A DNA stretch of 64,000 nt, taken from positions 472,777-536,776 of the forward strand of contig CAWFTJ010000002.1 in assembly GCA_963818685.1 (NCBI GenBank). Reading direction: 5' to 3'. The notes under the pieces were generated by a model. It did not search any database, was not told the DNA's origin, and saw nothing but the letters and a program-made list of their open reading frames with translations. Both the position numbers and the translations under genes were made by a program. This document shows positions 8,230 through 15,343 of the stretch, in pieces (position 1 is the stretch's first letter; each line of letters opens with the position of its first letter). This DNA is from CAJCJE01 sp963818685. Its GTDB lineage: Bacteria > Actinomycetota > Actinomycetes > Mycobacteriales > Pseudonocardiaceae.

Positions 8230-9379
8230 CTTGCGGTGATTCCTTCCAGCCGATGTCAGCCCGGCCGTGTCGTTGGGCGTGGTGCGGGTGGTTCGTGTCG
8301 TGCATCTGGAAGCCGAAGGCGTGCTGCAAGTAGTAGCGCGGCTGTTCTGCGGGCAGGCCGGAGAGCACAGCAGCGCGCTCGCTGATCTCAACGACGCGCA
8401 GGTTGCGCGCCTCGGGCAGCACGCTCGCGGCTGCCCGAATCTCGCCGGCGTTCGGTATGCGGTGAGCCTGGGCGCACAGGTCGAGCTGGCTCATGGGGCA
8501 GATGTCGCACAACTCGCGGATGCCGTAGTGCCCGTTGTAGTCCGGCACGCCGTGCGCGTAGGAGACGGCGCACGAGGTCTTCCGGAACAGTGAGGTCGAG
8601 TCGCGGAACGCGCTCAATACCCGCCGTTCCAGCGTTTCCGGCACGATCTTCCGGCGCGCGGTCTCGTCGTATGGCTCCGGCAGGCCGTTCGCCTTGTAGT
8701 AGGCCGCGATCTGATCGCGGTAGAACAACCCCGTGAACACCGTGGCGTCGGCGTGCTGGCTCAGCGCGTACGCCTGGTCCAGGTGCTCATCGGTGTCGTT
8801 CAGTCCGGGCACCAGCGGACGCCAGTAGAGCACGGTCCGATACTTTCGCTCGGCCGGCGCGCTCATCAGCTTCAGCGACTCGGCGGCCACCGAGGAGGGG
8901 TACGGCTCGATGCGCTTGTCCTCGATGCCGGAGTACGTGAACAGCAGCGTGACCTTGAGGTTGTTGAGCTGGCTCAACCGGTTCACGTCGCTCGACTTCA
9001 TGGCGTGCCGCGTGATGACGAGCACGTGGTTGGTGAGTCCCCGCTGGTCGAGGTCTTCGAGTACCGCGAAGGTGTGCGGCCGGACGTTTGGCAGGAACGG
9101 ATCGGTCGCTCGATTGAACACCTGAATCGGCGTCACGTGCGGCTGGAAGTAGCGGTGACTCACGAGCTGGGCCACTGCTTCGGCGTCGGACATGAGAGCG
9201 CGCGGCTGCCGCTGGTCCCACAGGCCGTAGGTGTGGCGGATGCAGTAGGCGCAGTCCAGCGGACAGCCCTGCACGTGGTTCAGGCTCAACCCGCTCTTGC
9301 GGTACTCCACGACTTCGCGGGCGCGTTCGGGCAGGCGGTCGATCTGCTCGCGCGTCAGAAGCGGAACGAACGTGGTCAC
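8222..9379 (-). CDS. Radical SAM protein, SPL-like
   Basis: A 385-residue protein starting at GTG 9379 with GAGG upstream. The radical SAM cluster motif CxxxCxxC is Cys39, Cys43, Cys46 (GCPLDCAYCIRH). A second cysteine group near the C-terminus, LCDICPMSQLDLC, may hold an auxiliary Fe-S cluster. The layout recalls spore-photoproduct-lyase-like radical SAM proteins, but the substrate is unknown. It is coupled by overlap to the exonuclease and dTMP kinase, which points to a nucleotide or nucleic-acid substrate. An in-frame reading extends to 9802 but that part is antisense to the XRE gene. Confidence 0.8.
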   Translation of the reverse strand: MTTFVPLLTREQIDRLPERAREVVEYRKSGLSLNHVQGCPLDCAYCIRHTYGLWDQRQPRALMSDAEAVAQLVSHRYFQPHVTPIQVFNRATDPFLPNVRPHTFAVLEDLDQRGLTNHVLVITRHAMKSSDVNRLSQLNNLKVTLLFTYSGIEDKRIEPYPSSVAAESLKLMSAPAERKYRTVLYWRPLVPGLNDTDEHLDQAYALSQHADATVFTGLFYRDQIAAYYKANGLPEPYDETARRKIVPETLERRVLSAFRDSTSLFRKTSCAVSYAHGVPDYNGHYGIRELCDICPMSQLDLCAQAHRIPNAGEIRAAASVLPEARNLRVVEISERAAVLSGLPAEQPRYYLQHAFGFQMHDTNHPHHAQRHGRADIGWKESPQDD

Positions 9380-9509
9380 TTGGTCCTCTTCCCAAGGAGC
9401 CGGACAGGGGTTGGGCGCCCACTTGGGAGAGTAGGAGTGAACAGCGTGGAAGGACAGAAAGTTTCTAAGTATTTCTAGCAACCACTCGATCGAGGTTGGT
9501 GTATGGAAA

Positions 9510-10430
9510 CTACGAGCCACCCTCGGAAGCCTCGGGCGCAAGATCATCGATAACGCGCGTGATGATCGTTCGTGCTGAACGGCCGTAGCTGGCGACGGCT
9601 GCAAGCTGCTCGAAGGCATTGGCGTACAGCTCGATCTCTTGTGGCTGACGGAGGTCGAGCGCGGCTGAGAACGTCTCCACCAACACGCGCTCGTTGTCGT
9701 ACATCCAGAAGCCATGCCACGGTGATGTGGCGTACTGCGTCTCGAAGCCGATGATGCCGAGCCGGACGTTCGGCAGCGCCGAGAACGACACCAGGCGGTC
9801 AAGCTGCCCGAGCATCACCTCCGGTGGACACAGCCGGAACCGTAGTGCCGCCTCGGTCAGGACGAAGTGGAACCGCTTATCTGGCCGGTACAGAATCTCC
9901 TGCCGCTGAAGCCGGCCCTGCACCGCTTCGTTGATGTCGTTTGGGAGCTTCAGGCGACGGATGCCCTCAGCGAAGCGAAAGCGGGCGTACTCCGCTGTTT
10001 GCAGCAGACCAGGGATGACGGTCGCCTCGAACGCGCGGAAGAGGCGAGTCTTCTGGTCCCACTCGATGTGTGCTTGCTGGCGCGGCTTGAGCCCTGTCCG
10101 CAGGATGCGTTGCCACTCGGCGTGCTGGACTTCGAGCGTGTGTAGTGAGGCAAGCAGGGCTTCAGCCTCGGGTTCACTGTCGGTGGCGCGCGTCCATGCG
10201 TGGATGTCTTCATCGCTCGGCGTCTGCCGGCCGTTTTCCAGCTTGGAAATCTTCGATGCTGGCCATGACAAAGACTCCGCGAGCTGCCTACCGCTCAAGC
10301 CAGCGGCTTGACGTAGCTCGCGGAGTCGTTTGCCGAGCGCGTTGCGGGCCTCGTGGACGTTAGACGCGCCCGAGGTGCTGTTCGGTGGCAAAATCGTCCC
10401 GTCGTACCGCGTGGTGCCAGGCAGCATCAC
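9510..10430 (-). CDS. XRE-family regulator with DUF5753 domain
   Basis: A 306-residue regulator: helix-turn-helix at about residues 33-85 (LGKRLRELRQAAGLSGRQLA, ASKISKLENGRQTPS) and DUF5753 from about 105 to 290, with YIPG-like ATVIPGLLQTAEYA. Such proteins are very common in actinomycetes and usually work with a neighbouring small protein. The start is uncertain: ATG 10430 overlaps the DUF6879 gene by 71 nt; TTG 10391 with GGGA upstream is an alternative that still keeps the whole HTH. About 130 nt separate it from the radical SAM gene. Confidence 0.85.
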   Translation of the reverse strand: MMLPGTTRYDGTILPPNSTSGASNVHEARNALGKRLRELRQAAGLSGRQLAESLSWPASKISKLENGRQTPSDEDIHAWTRATDSEPEAEALLASLHTLEVQHAEWQRILRTGLKPRQQAHIEWDQKTRLFRAFEATVIPGLLQTAEYARFRFAEGIRRLKLPNDINEAVQGRLQRQEILYRPDKRFHFVLTEAALRFRLCPPEVMLGQLDRLVSFSALPNVRLGIIGFETQYATSPWHGFWMYDNERVLVETFSAALDLRQPQEIELYANAFEQLAAVASYGRSARTIITRVIDDLAPEASEGGS

Positions 10431-10902
10431 GCCAGTAGTTGTGCTGCACGATCGCGGCTGCGTCCTCGATCACCTCACCGCCAAGGAAGGCGTCGTTGTC
10501 ATCGAAGTGCATGCGCACCAGCAGCCGCGAATCGAAGAGCCAGTAGTCGTGGTTGGGGAGCCCCGCTGCCTTGGCCTTGTCCCTCGGCAGGTAGCGGATA
10601 TCCTCGCCGGCCCCGTTGGTGAACTGCGCACACCACACGCCGAAGCGGCTGTAATCGGTGAGCGGCAGTGTCACCACACGGACTCGCGCGAAGCGCCGGC
10701 CCTCGGCTGTTGCCTCGCGCAGCATGTCCAGCCAGCTCTGCATCCAGGGCAGGTCATCGGGCTCACCCGCGAGGAACTTGCGCAGCGACTCGTTCTCGTA
10801 CGTCGCGTCGTAGCTGTCGCGGGCTTCCAGCCGGTAGGCCGTGTGCTCGAAGGAGTGGAAGAGCTGTCGGAACTCCGGGCCAGGTGAGATGAGGGAGGTC
10901 AG
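10360..10902 (-). CDS. DUF6879 family protein, apparent CTG start
   Basis: A 180-residue protein typical of DUF6879, beginning LTSLISPGPEFRQLFHSFEH and containing WLFDSRLLVRMHFDD. No ATG, GTG or TTG exists in frame before residue 54, but a CTG at 10902-10900 overlaps the upstream TGA (CTGA) exactly as ATG or GTG would in a coupled start, and the family N-terminus begins there, so CTG is taken as the start. DUF6879 genes accompany XRE/DUF5753 regulators, as here; the pair is regulatory by association. Confidence 0.75.
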   Translation of the reverse strand: MTSLISPGPEFRQLFHSFEHTAYRLEARDSYDATYENESLRKFLAGEPDDLPWMQSWLDMLREATAEGRRFARVRVVTLPLTDYSRFGVWCAQFTNGAGEDIRYLPRDKAKAAGLPNHDYWLFDSRLLVRMHFDDNDAFLGGEVIEDAAAIVQHNYWRDAAWHHAVRRDDFATEQHLGRV

Positions 10903-11135
10903 TGCTCGCCCTCCTGCTCCTGGTAGCGGCGTGCGTACATCTTGAGCACGTCCTCGGGGATCTCGATCAGGGTCTCGTGATCAGGTACCGGGCCGACGTC
11001 CGCGAGAACCTGCGGGTCGGTCACCTTCCAGCCCTGGGCGATGTACGTCACGCGGTCGGTGCGGTCCGTCGCGAACAGCGTGGGCGAGTTGTCCACCTGC
11101 GAGTTCGGGTCCTTACCGAGGAACTTGGCGCGCAT
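10899..11135 (-). CDS. Small hypothetical protein upstream of DUF6879
   Basis: Seventy-eight residues (MRAKFLGKDPNSQVDNSPTL) of a small protein often seen with XRE/DUF6879 pairs in actinomycetes. A strong AAGGAGG lies 6 nt before ATG 11135. It is coupled to DUF6879 through the CTGA overlap. Probably first gene of the 11135-9510 transcription unit. No biochemical role is known to me. Confidence 0.7.
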   Translation of the reverse strand: MRAKFLGKDPNSQVDNSPTLFATDRTDRVTYIAQGWKVTDPQVLADVGPVPDHETLIEIPEDVLKMYARRYQEQEGEH

Positions 11136-11249
11136 GAAGCCTCCTTGCGAGCAACTTGGTGAAGCATGCAGCGCCCATCGTCGCGCAGGAGGAGGCACCG
11201 GTCAACGGTGGGTGGTCGCGCGCAGGCAGGATGAGGTGCTTGCAGAAAC

Positions 11250-12020
11250 CTAGAACGTGTCGAATGTGCGCATGATCTGCTCGGCAGTCTGCGCTTCAGG
11301 CGAACTGAAGTCTGCTTGGCTTGCGACCGGGAACGTAGCGCCAAATCCGGTCTTAAAGAACCCGCACGGCATAAGAAATCCCATTGTCGTCCCTATGGCG
11401 TACAAATCTTGTCCATCGGGGTAATACGTGTCCAGGCATAGTTGGTACGTCGACGGCAAGCCACTGCCTTGGGCGCGGAATTTTGATTTAGAGAACACAA
11501 AGTGCTGTGTCCTGATCACCTGGTTTGTGGCGAGGCTAGGACCTGGCAAGTAGTCGGCGCTGTATATTTGCTTGGAGCCACACTTGTTTCCATCGGCAAA
11601 CGGCACGTCATTTTCGCCTGGCTCACACTCGCCACCACCACCGCCCCAGACCGCATATTGCCAAGTCAGTTCTGCACCACTAGGGGATGTGACCTTTCCG
11701 CTAACCTCGCCAAGTGAGCCGTCATCAGCATACCGAGGGGCGTCTGTCGAAACTTGCCAACTCGCCGGATGCTTGAACAATATCCGCGCCTGGTCGTTGC
11801 GGTACTCAATCCACTGGTCAGCCGGTTTATCGATTGTAGGAGCAGACTTGGTGCGGGTGCCCTGTGACGTGATGGCCGTCTTGGTGTTCGGTTTGCTGGT
11901 TCCTGTGTGCAATCGCCAGAAGCTAAATCCAACAACGCTAAGTACCATAATGAGAAGCAAAATGTACACCAGGCCGAAGCCTTGACTACCTAGACGTTGC
12001 TTTGAGCTTGGTGAACGCAT
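11250..12020 (-). CDS. Membrane-anchored extracellular protein, Patescibacteria-like style
   Basis: A 256-residue protein with a prepilin-like or signal-anchor N-terminus (QGFGLVYILLLIMVLSVVGF at about 13-32), a Thr/Ser/Lys-rich linker and an extracellular domain with several cysteines (CEPGEN, NKCGS, QLCLD, MPCGFF). The ILFKHPASWQV and KVTSPSGAELTW segments recur in the two neighbouring paralogues. The N-terminus, linker and KYPxxW-type domain are characteristic of Saccharibacteria surface proteins; this is pattern recognition, not a search. GC is near 50 %, far below the flanks. Confidence 0.6.
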   Translation of the reverse strand: MRSPSSKQRLGSQGFGLVYILLLIMVLSVVGFSFWRLHTGTSKPNTKTAITSQGTRTKSAPTIDKPADQWIEYRNDQARILFKHPASWQVSTDAPRYADDGSLGEVSGKVTSPSGAELTWQYAVWGGGGGECEPGENDVPFADGNKCGSKQIYSADYLPGPSLATNQVIRTQHFVFSKSKFRAQGSGLPSTYQLCLDTYYPDGQDLYAIGTTMGFLMPCGFFKTGFGATFPVASQADFSSPEAQTAEQIMRTFDTF

Positions 12021-12038
12021 TATCGTGTCTTTGATTCG

Positions 12039-12788
12039 TTAGCTTGGGTCGCTAAAACTCAGAAGAACTTGCTTTGCCTGCTGGGCTTCCATACCCGTAA
12101 ACCATGAGGTTGCTTGAGCTTGGGATAAGGCCGGAGTATTTTGGCTGCTACGCAAGCCTGAAGTTGAGAATAAGATGCCCGTAGGCTGTCCGGTAGAACT
12201 GTTTACGTTGTGCTTTCCTTGGAAGGTAACTACATCTCCCGATGGTCCGCTCGTCAAGATGCCGTTCGCGTCTTGCACTGCAAGCCACGGATGATAGGTA
12301 GAGCCGTCGAGCGTCGTAATGCCGGATACGACGTAGTAGCCAGGTGCTCCCGAGATGGGCGTCTTGTCCACAACGGTAATGAGTGGATAGGCGTCACCAT
12401 GTTCGTTACCAGTACCAGCGATTGAGGAAACCCATGAGATTGTGATAGCTCCGGAAGGACTTGTAACGCCAGTCTGGTCAGCAGTCGGAGAGTTTGTTGG
12501 AACATATGGCTTGGTCTGCGTCCAGCCAGTTGGATACTTGAAGGTCGCCTTCTCTTCTGAAGAAGTATAGGTGCTCCATTGAGTCGCCGGTGTCGAATTA
12601 CCGGGCGTGTTCGATGTCTTATCTTTCTGTGTCTTCTGACTTGTGCTAGCCGGCTTGCTGTTTGTCGTTTGCTTCTTATTGTGATGCCGATAGACCCAGA
12701 CGGTAGTTCCCGCGACAATCGCGACGGCTAGCACAACAAGAACTACTAATACAGCTGACCCCACTTCGTTTCTATTCTTTGTGTTCAT
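12039..12788 (-). CDS. Membrane-anchored KYP-domain protein A
   Basis: A 249-residue protein starting MNTKNRNEVGSAVLVVLVVL, with one N-terminal membrane anchor (about 9-30), a Thr/Lys/Ser linker and an extracellular domain with FKYPTGWTQTK. It is a paralogue of the divergent gene at 12944; residues GNEHGDAYPL through NGILTSG (55 residues) are identical and the underlying 164 bp are identical too. The start at 12788 is preferred because the anchor then lies at the N-terminus; no strong ribosome-binding site is visible. Low-GC foreign island. Confidence 0.65.
   Translation of the reverse strand: MNTKNRNEVGSAVLVVLVVLAVAIVAGTTVWVYRHHNKKQTTNSKPASTSQKTQKDKTSNTPGNSTPATQWSTYTSSEEKATFKYPTGWTQTKPYVPTNSPTADQTGVTSPSGAITISWVSSIAGTGNEHGDAYPLITVVDKTPISGAPGYYVVSGITTLDGSTYHPWLAVQDANGILTSGPSGDVVTFQGKHNVNSSTGQPTGILFSTSGLRSSQNTPALSQAQATSWFTGMEAQQAKQVLLSFSDPS
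12247..12410. repeat. 164-bp inverted repeat, left copy
   Basis: The reverse complement of this segment matches 13322-13485 at every base on direct comparison. It encodes 55 identical residues of paralogue A; sequence identity stops abruptly at both edges while the flanking coding sequence is clearly diverged. Confidence 0.9.
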
Positions 12789-12943
12789 ATGAATATATTG
12801 CTGCATGAAAGCAAAAAGGGCAAGCATCAAACGCACGCTTGGCAAGTTAGCCGAGGTCGGTTGCAATTTCATTGACACGCTTGCCATTTTAGTTCTATGT
12901 TAAAGCTAACAATAAATAGACGGGGTGGGCAGGATGGAGAGTA

Positions 12944-13693
12944 GTGATCGGCAGAGTAATTCAATCAGGGTGGACCGTGCGCCGACTGTTATTGATAGCA
13001 GTGGTTGTGGCGGGTGTCTCAGGTACAAGCTGGCTAGTGCTTAGCCAAAAGCCGACGCGCAAGACCGAATATAACAGCCAACCTGCTGGCTCATCGACTT
13101 CCCAGCAGCAAGTCTTGCAGAATGGGGCTCAGCCCGCTTCTCCGGTGTACTCTTCCTCGAAAGAAGGGGCATCATTTAAATATCCGAGTGATTGGACCGC
13201 AGCCAAGCCTAGCGCGACATCAAAGGCAGCATCAAACGATGCTAGTAATACTGATCAGACTGTAGTCACTAGCCCCTCCGGCGCGCTAAAGATTTCCTGG
13301 ATCACAAATATCGTCGGTTTCGGTAACGAACATGGTGACGCCTATCCACTCATTACCGTTGTGGACAAGACGCCCATCTCGGGAGCACCTGGCTACTACG
13401 TCGTATCCGGCATTACGACGCTCGACGGCTCTACCTATCATCCGTGGCTTGCAGTGCAAGACGCGAACGGCATCTTGACGAGCGGTGTTCAGGGTGATCT
13501 CGTTACATTCACTGCGCGGCGCGTTCATAATCCGACCACGGACCGGCAAGCGCGTATGCTTTTTGCAACCTGTGGTCCCCATTCGGTAGACAACTCGCCA
13601 GCTTTAACCCAAGTTCAAGCTACAAGCTGGTTTTCGAGCACAGAAGTCCAACAAGCCAAGCAGTTTCTCCTAGGCTTTAGCGACCCACAATAG
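12944..13693 (+). CDS. Membrane-anchored KYP-domain protein B
   Basis: A 249-residue paralogue of the divergent gene at 12788, equal in length. GTG 12944 follows GGAGAG. One N-terminal anchor (VRRLLLIAVVVAGVSGTSWL, about 12-31), a Ser/Gln/Thr linker, then ASFKYPSDWTAAKP and the shared 55-residue block. The C-terminal part (QATSWFSSTEVQQAKQFLLG) again pairs with paralogue A. The two genes point away from each other across a 155-bp intergenic region. Probably displayed outside the cell; function unknown. Confidence 0.65.
   Translation: MIGRVIQSGWTVRRLLLIAVVVAGVSGTSWLVLSQKPTRKTEYNSQPAGSSTSQQQVLQNGAQPASPVYSSSKEGASFKYPSDWTAAKPSATSKAASNDASNTDQTVVTSPSGALKISWITNIVGFGNEHGDAYPLITVVDKTPISGAPGYYVVSGITTLDGSTYHPWLAVQDANGILTSGVQGDLVTFTARRVHNPTTDRQARMLFATCGPHSVDNSPALTQVQATSWFSSTEVQQAKQFLLGFSDPQ
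13322..13485. repeat. 164-bp inverted repeat, right copy
   Basis: Perfect inverted copy of 12247-12410. The 911 bp between the two copies carry both promoters and both N-terminal coding regions, so recombination between copies would swap the 5' parts of the two genes without breaking frame. Confidence 0.9.
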
Positions 13694-13725
13694 CAAACAT
13701 TTTTAATATTGCAATTCAGGATAAT

Positions 13726-15279
13726 ATGACAACATTACTATTGACTCTCAGAAGAGGGTTCCTCGTTGTACTAGCACTTCTAGTTACGGTATCGGGCTTG
13801 ACCGTATTTCAGCTAACTGTCAATACGCCGAAGGCGCTAGCTGGGACCGATGATTATCCAGCACCCTGGCGAGCCCCAACTGCCCAGGACACAGTGTTCG
13901 ACACGTGGAGCGAATACAATCGCGAGTGCACATCGTACGTTTCTTGGATGCTGCACAACGTAAATGGGTACGAGATGAAGTTTTATGACGACGCCGTAAA
14001 CTGGGGAACTGACGCGCAGAATAAAGGAATCGCCGTAAACATGACGCCGGCCGTTGGGTCAGTGTATTGGTCTACCAGCCACGATCACGTTGCCTATGTA
14101 GAGGCCGTGAACTCTGACGGTACGGTAACTACGGAGGACTACAATTCTGGGTACCCGACCAATCCGGGCAACTGGGGCGAACACACTGTAGCCGCTAATT
14201 CTGCGTCAGGCTATATTCACTTCAAGGATACTACTACGCCTCCTGCCGGCCCGCCACACAACTCAAATGTCGAGAGTCTTGCAGGCAACTGGGCAGGCGA
14301 TGCGTCACAAGACTTCATGTACATTACCCCTCGATCAGATGGCGGTACAGACTTTGCAGTCTATGAAAGCACCTCCACCGGTATTCAATGGGCCGGCTCC
14401 TGGGCATCTGCATCGAATATTCCATTTAGCGGCGCGCAGTTCATCCCTGACGACCTGAATGGTGACGGTCTAATGGACCTTTTGTATGTAACGCCTAGAT
14501 CAGGCGGTGGTTTCGACATGGGCTACTTCCGCAATAGCGGTAGTGGCTTTGTCTACGGCGGCAACGTGTGGAGCATCAGCACGCTCAGCATGAGCCAGAT
14601 ACAATTCTTGCCTGGACATTGGACAGGGCCGACGAGTGGTGACCTGGCATATGTGACACCTAGCTCTAACGGAAGTTTCGATTTTTCAGTCCTGCAGAGC
14701 ACAGGCTCGGGCTTTAACTGGGTTGGCGACTGGTGGTCACCAGGTAACCTCGCCTACGCCACTACCAAGTTCGTACCTGCCGACACTAACGGCGACGGAC
14801 TGACCGACCTTCTATATGTCACCCCACGCGGGGGCGGTGGTTTCGACATGGCCCTCGATCGCAATACTGGTAGCAATAGCTTCGTTTGGGCAGGCGGACA
14901 GTGGAGCCCGACTAGTTTGGATATCAACACTACGCGATTTATCCCGGGATACTTCCCAAGTAGCATCAACGAAGGGTTTGCGTACATCACTCCAGACGGC
15001 AACGGTTTCGACATGGGCATCATGAACATGACGAGCAGTGGCCTGGAGTGGAAGGGACTTTGGTGGACTGCGCCCAACCTGCCGTATAACACAGAGTTTG
15101 TGCCCGCTGATAACAATAACGACGGCATTGAAGACATGTTCTATGTTACCCCTCGCGGAGGTGGTGGCTTCGATATGGGCCTCAACCACAACACGGGCTT
15201 TGGCTTCAACTACGTCGGTAACCAGTGGAGCGCAACCAATCTGTCGACGAGCTCGACGGTCTTTCTGCCGCAGTTCTAG
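13726..15279 (+). CDS. Secreted CHAP-domain protein with VCBS/FG-GAP-like repeats
   Basis: A 517-residue exported protein: signal peptide to about residue 40 (ALAG), a CHAP amidase/peptidase domain at about 45-165 with nucleophile Cys68 (NRECTSYVSWM) and His121 (SHDHVAYVE), then FG-GAP/VCBS-like repeats to the end. Repeats carry NGDGLMDL, NGDGLTDL and NNDGIEDM Ca-binding loops, each followed by Y-V-T-P-R and GGGFDMG, suggesting a beta-propeller. CHAP enzymes cut peptidoglycan cross-links; the propeller may bind glycan. AGGA lies 5 nt before ATG. About 50 % GC, same island as the KYP proteins. Confidence 0.75.
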   Translation: MTTLLLTLRRGFLVVLALLVTVSGLTVFQLTVNTPKALAGTDDYPAPWRAPTAQDTVFDTWSEYNRECTSYVSWMLHNVNGYEMKFYDDAVNWGTDAQNKGIAVNMTPAVGSVYWSTSHDHVAYVEAVNSDGTVTTEDYNSGYPTNPGNWGEHTVAANSASGYIHFKDTTTPPAGPPHNSNVESLAGNWAGDASQDFMYITPRSDGGTDFAVYESTSTGIQWAGSWASASNIPFSGAQFIPDDLNGDGLMDLLYVTPRSGGGFDMGYFRNSGSGFVYGGNVWSISTLSMSQIQFLPGHWTGPTSGDLAYVTPSSNGSFDFSVLQSTGSGFNWVGDWWSPGNLAYATTKFVPADTNGDGLTDLLYVTPRGGGGFDMALDRNTGSNSFVWAGGQWSPTSLDINTTRFIPGYFPSSINEGFAYITPDGNGFDMGIMNMTSSGLEWKGLWWTAPNLPYNTEFVPADNNNDGIEDMFYVTPRGGGGFDMGLNHNTGFGFNYVGNQWSATNLSTSSTVFLPQF

Positions 15280-15297
15280 CCCCCCCTCGCACGAGCA

Positions 15298-15334
15298 GGC
15301 AGACCTCAACCGTTGACTTCGGTCAAGGTCTGCC
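15298..15334. terminator. Hairpin between convergent CHAP and recombinase genes
   Basis: A 9-bp perfect stem (GGCAGACCT at 15298-15306, AGGTCTGCC at 15326-15334) with an inner ACCG/CGGT pairing lies between two converging stop codons, at the boundary between low- and high-GC DNA. It fits a bidirectional terminator; being next to the recombinase gene it could also overlap an attachment site. Confidence 0.55.
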
Positions 15335-15343
15335 GTGCCTCCG

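Noticed and set aside
8229..9802. Longer reading of the radical SAM gene to 9802
   Set aside because: The extra part is arginine/serine-rich and antisense-like over the XRE gene; the ribosome-binding site and cysteine motif support GTG 9379.
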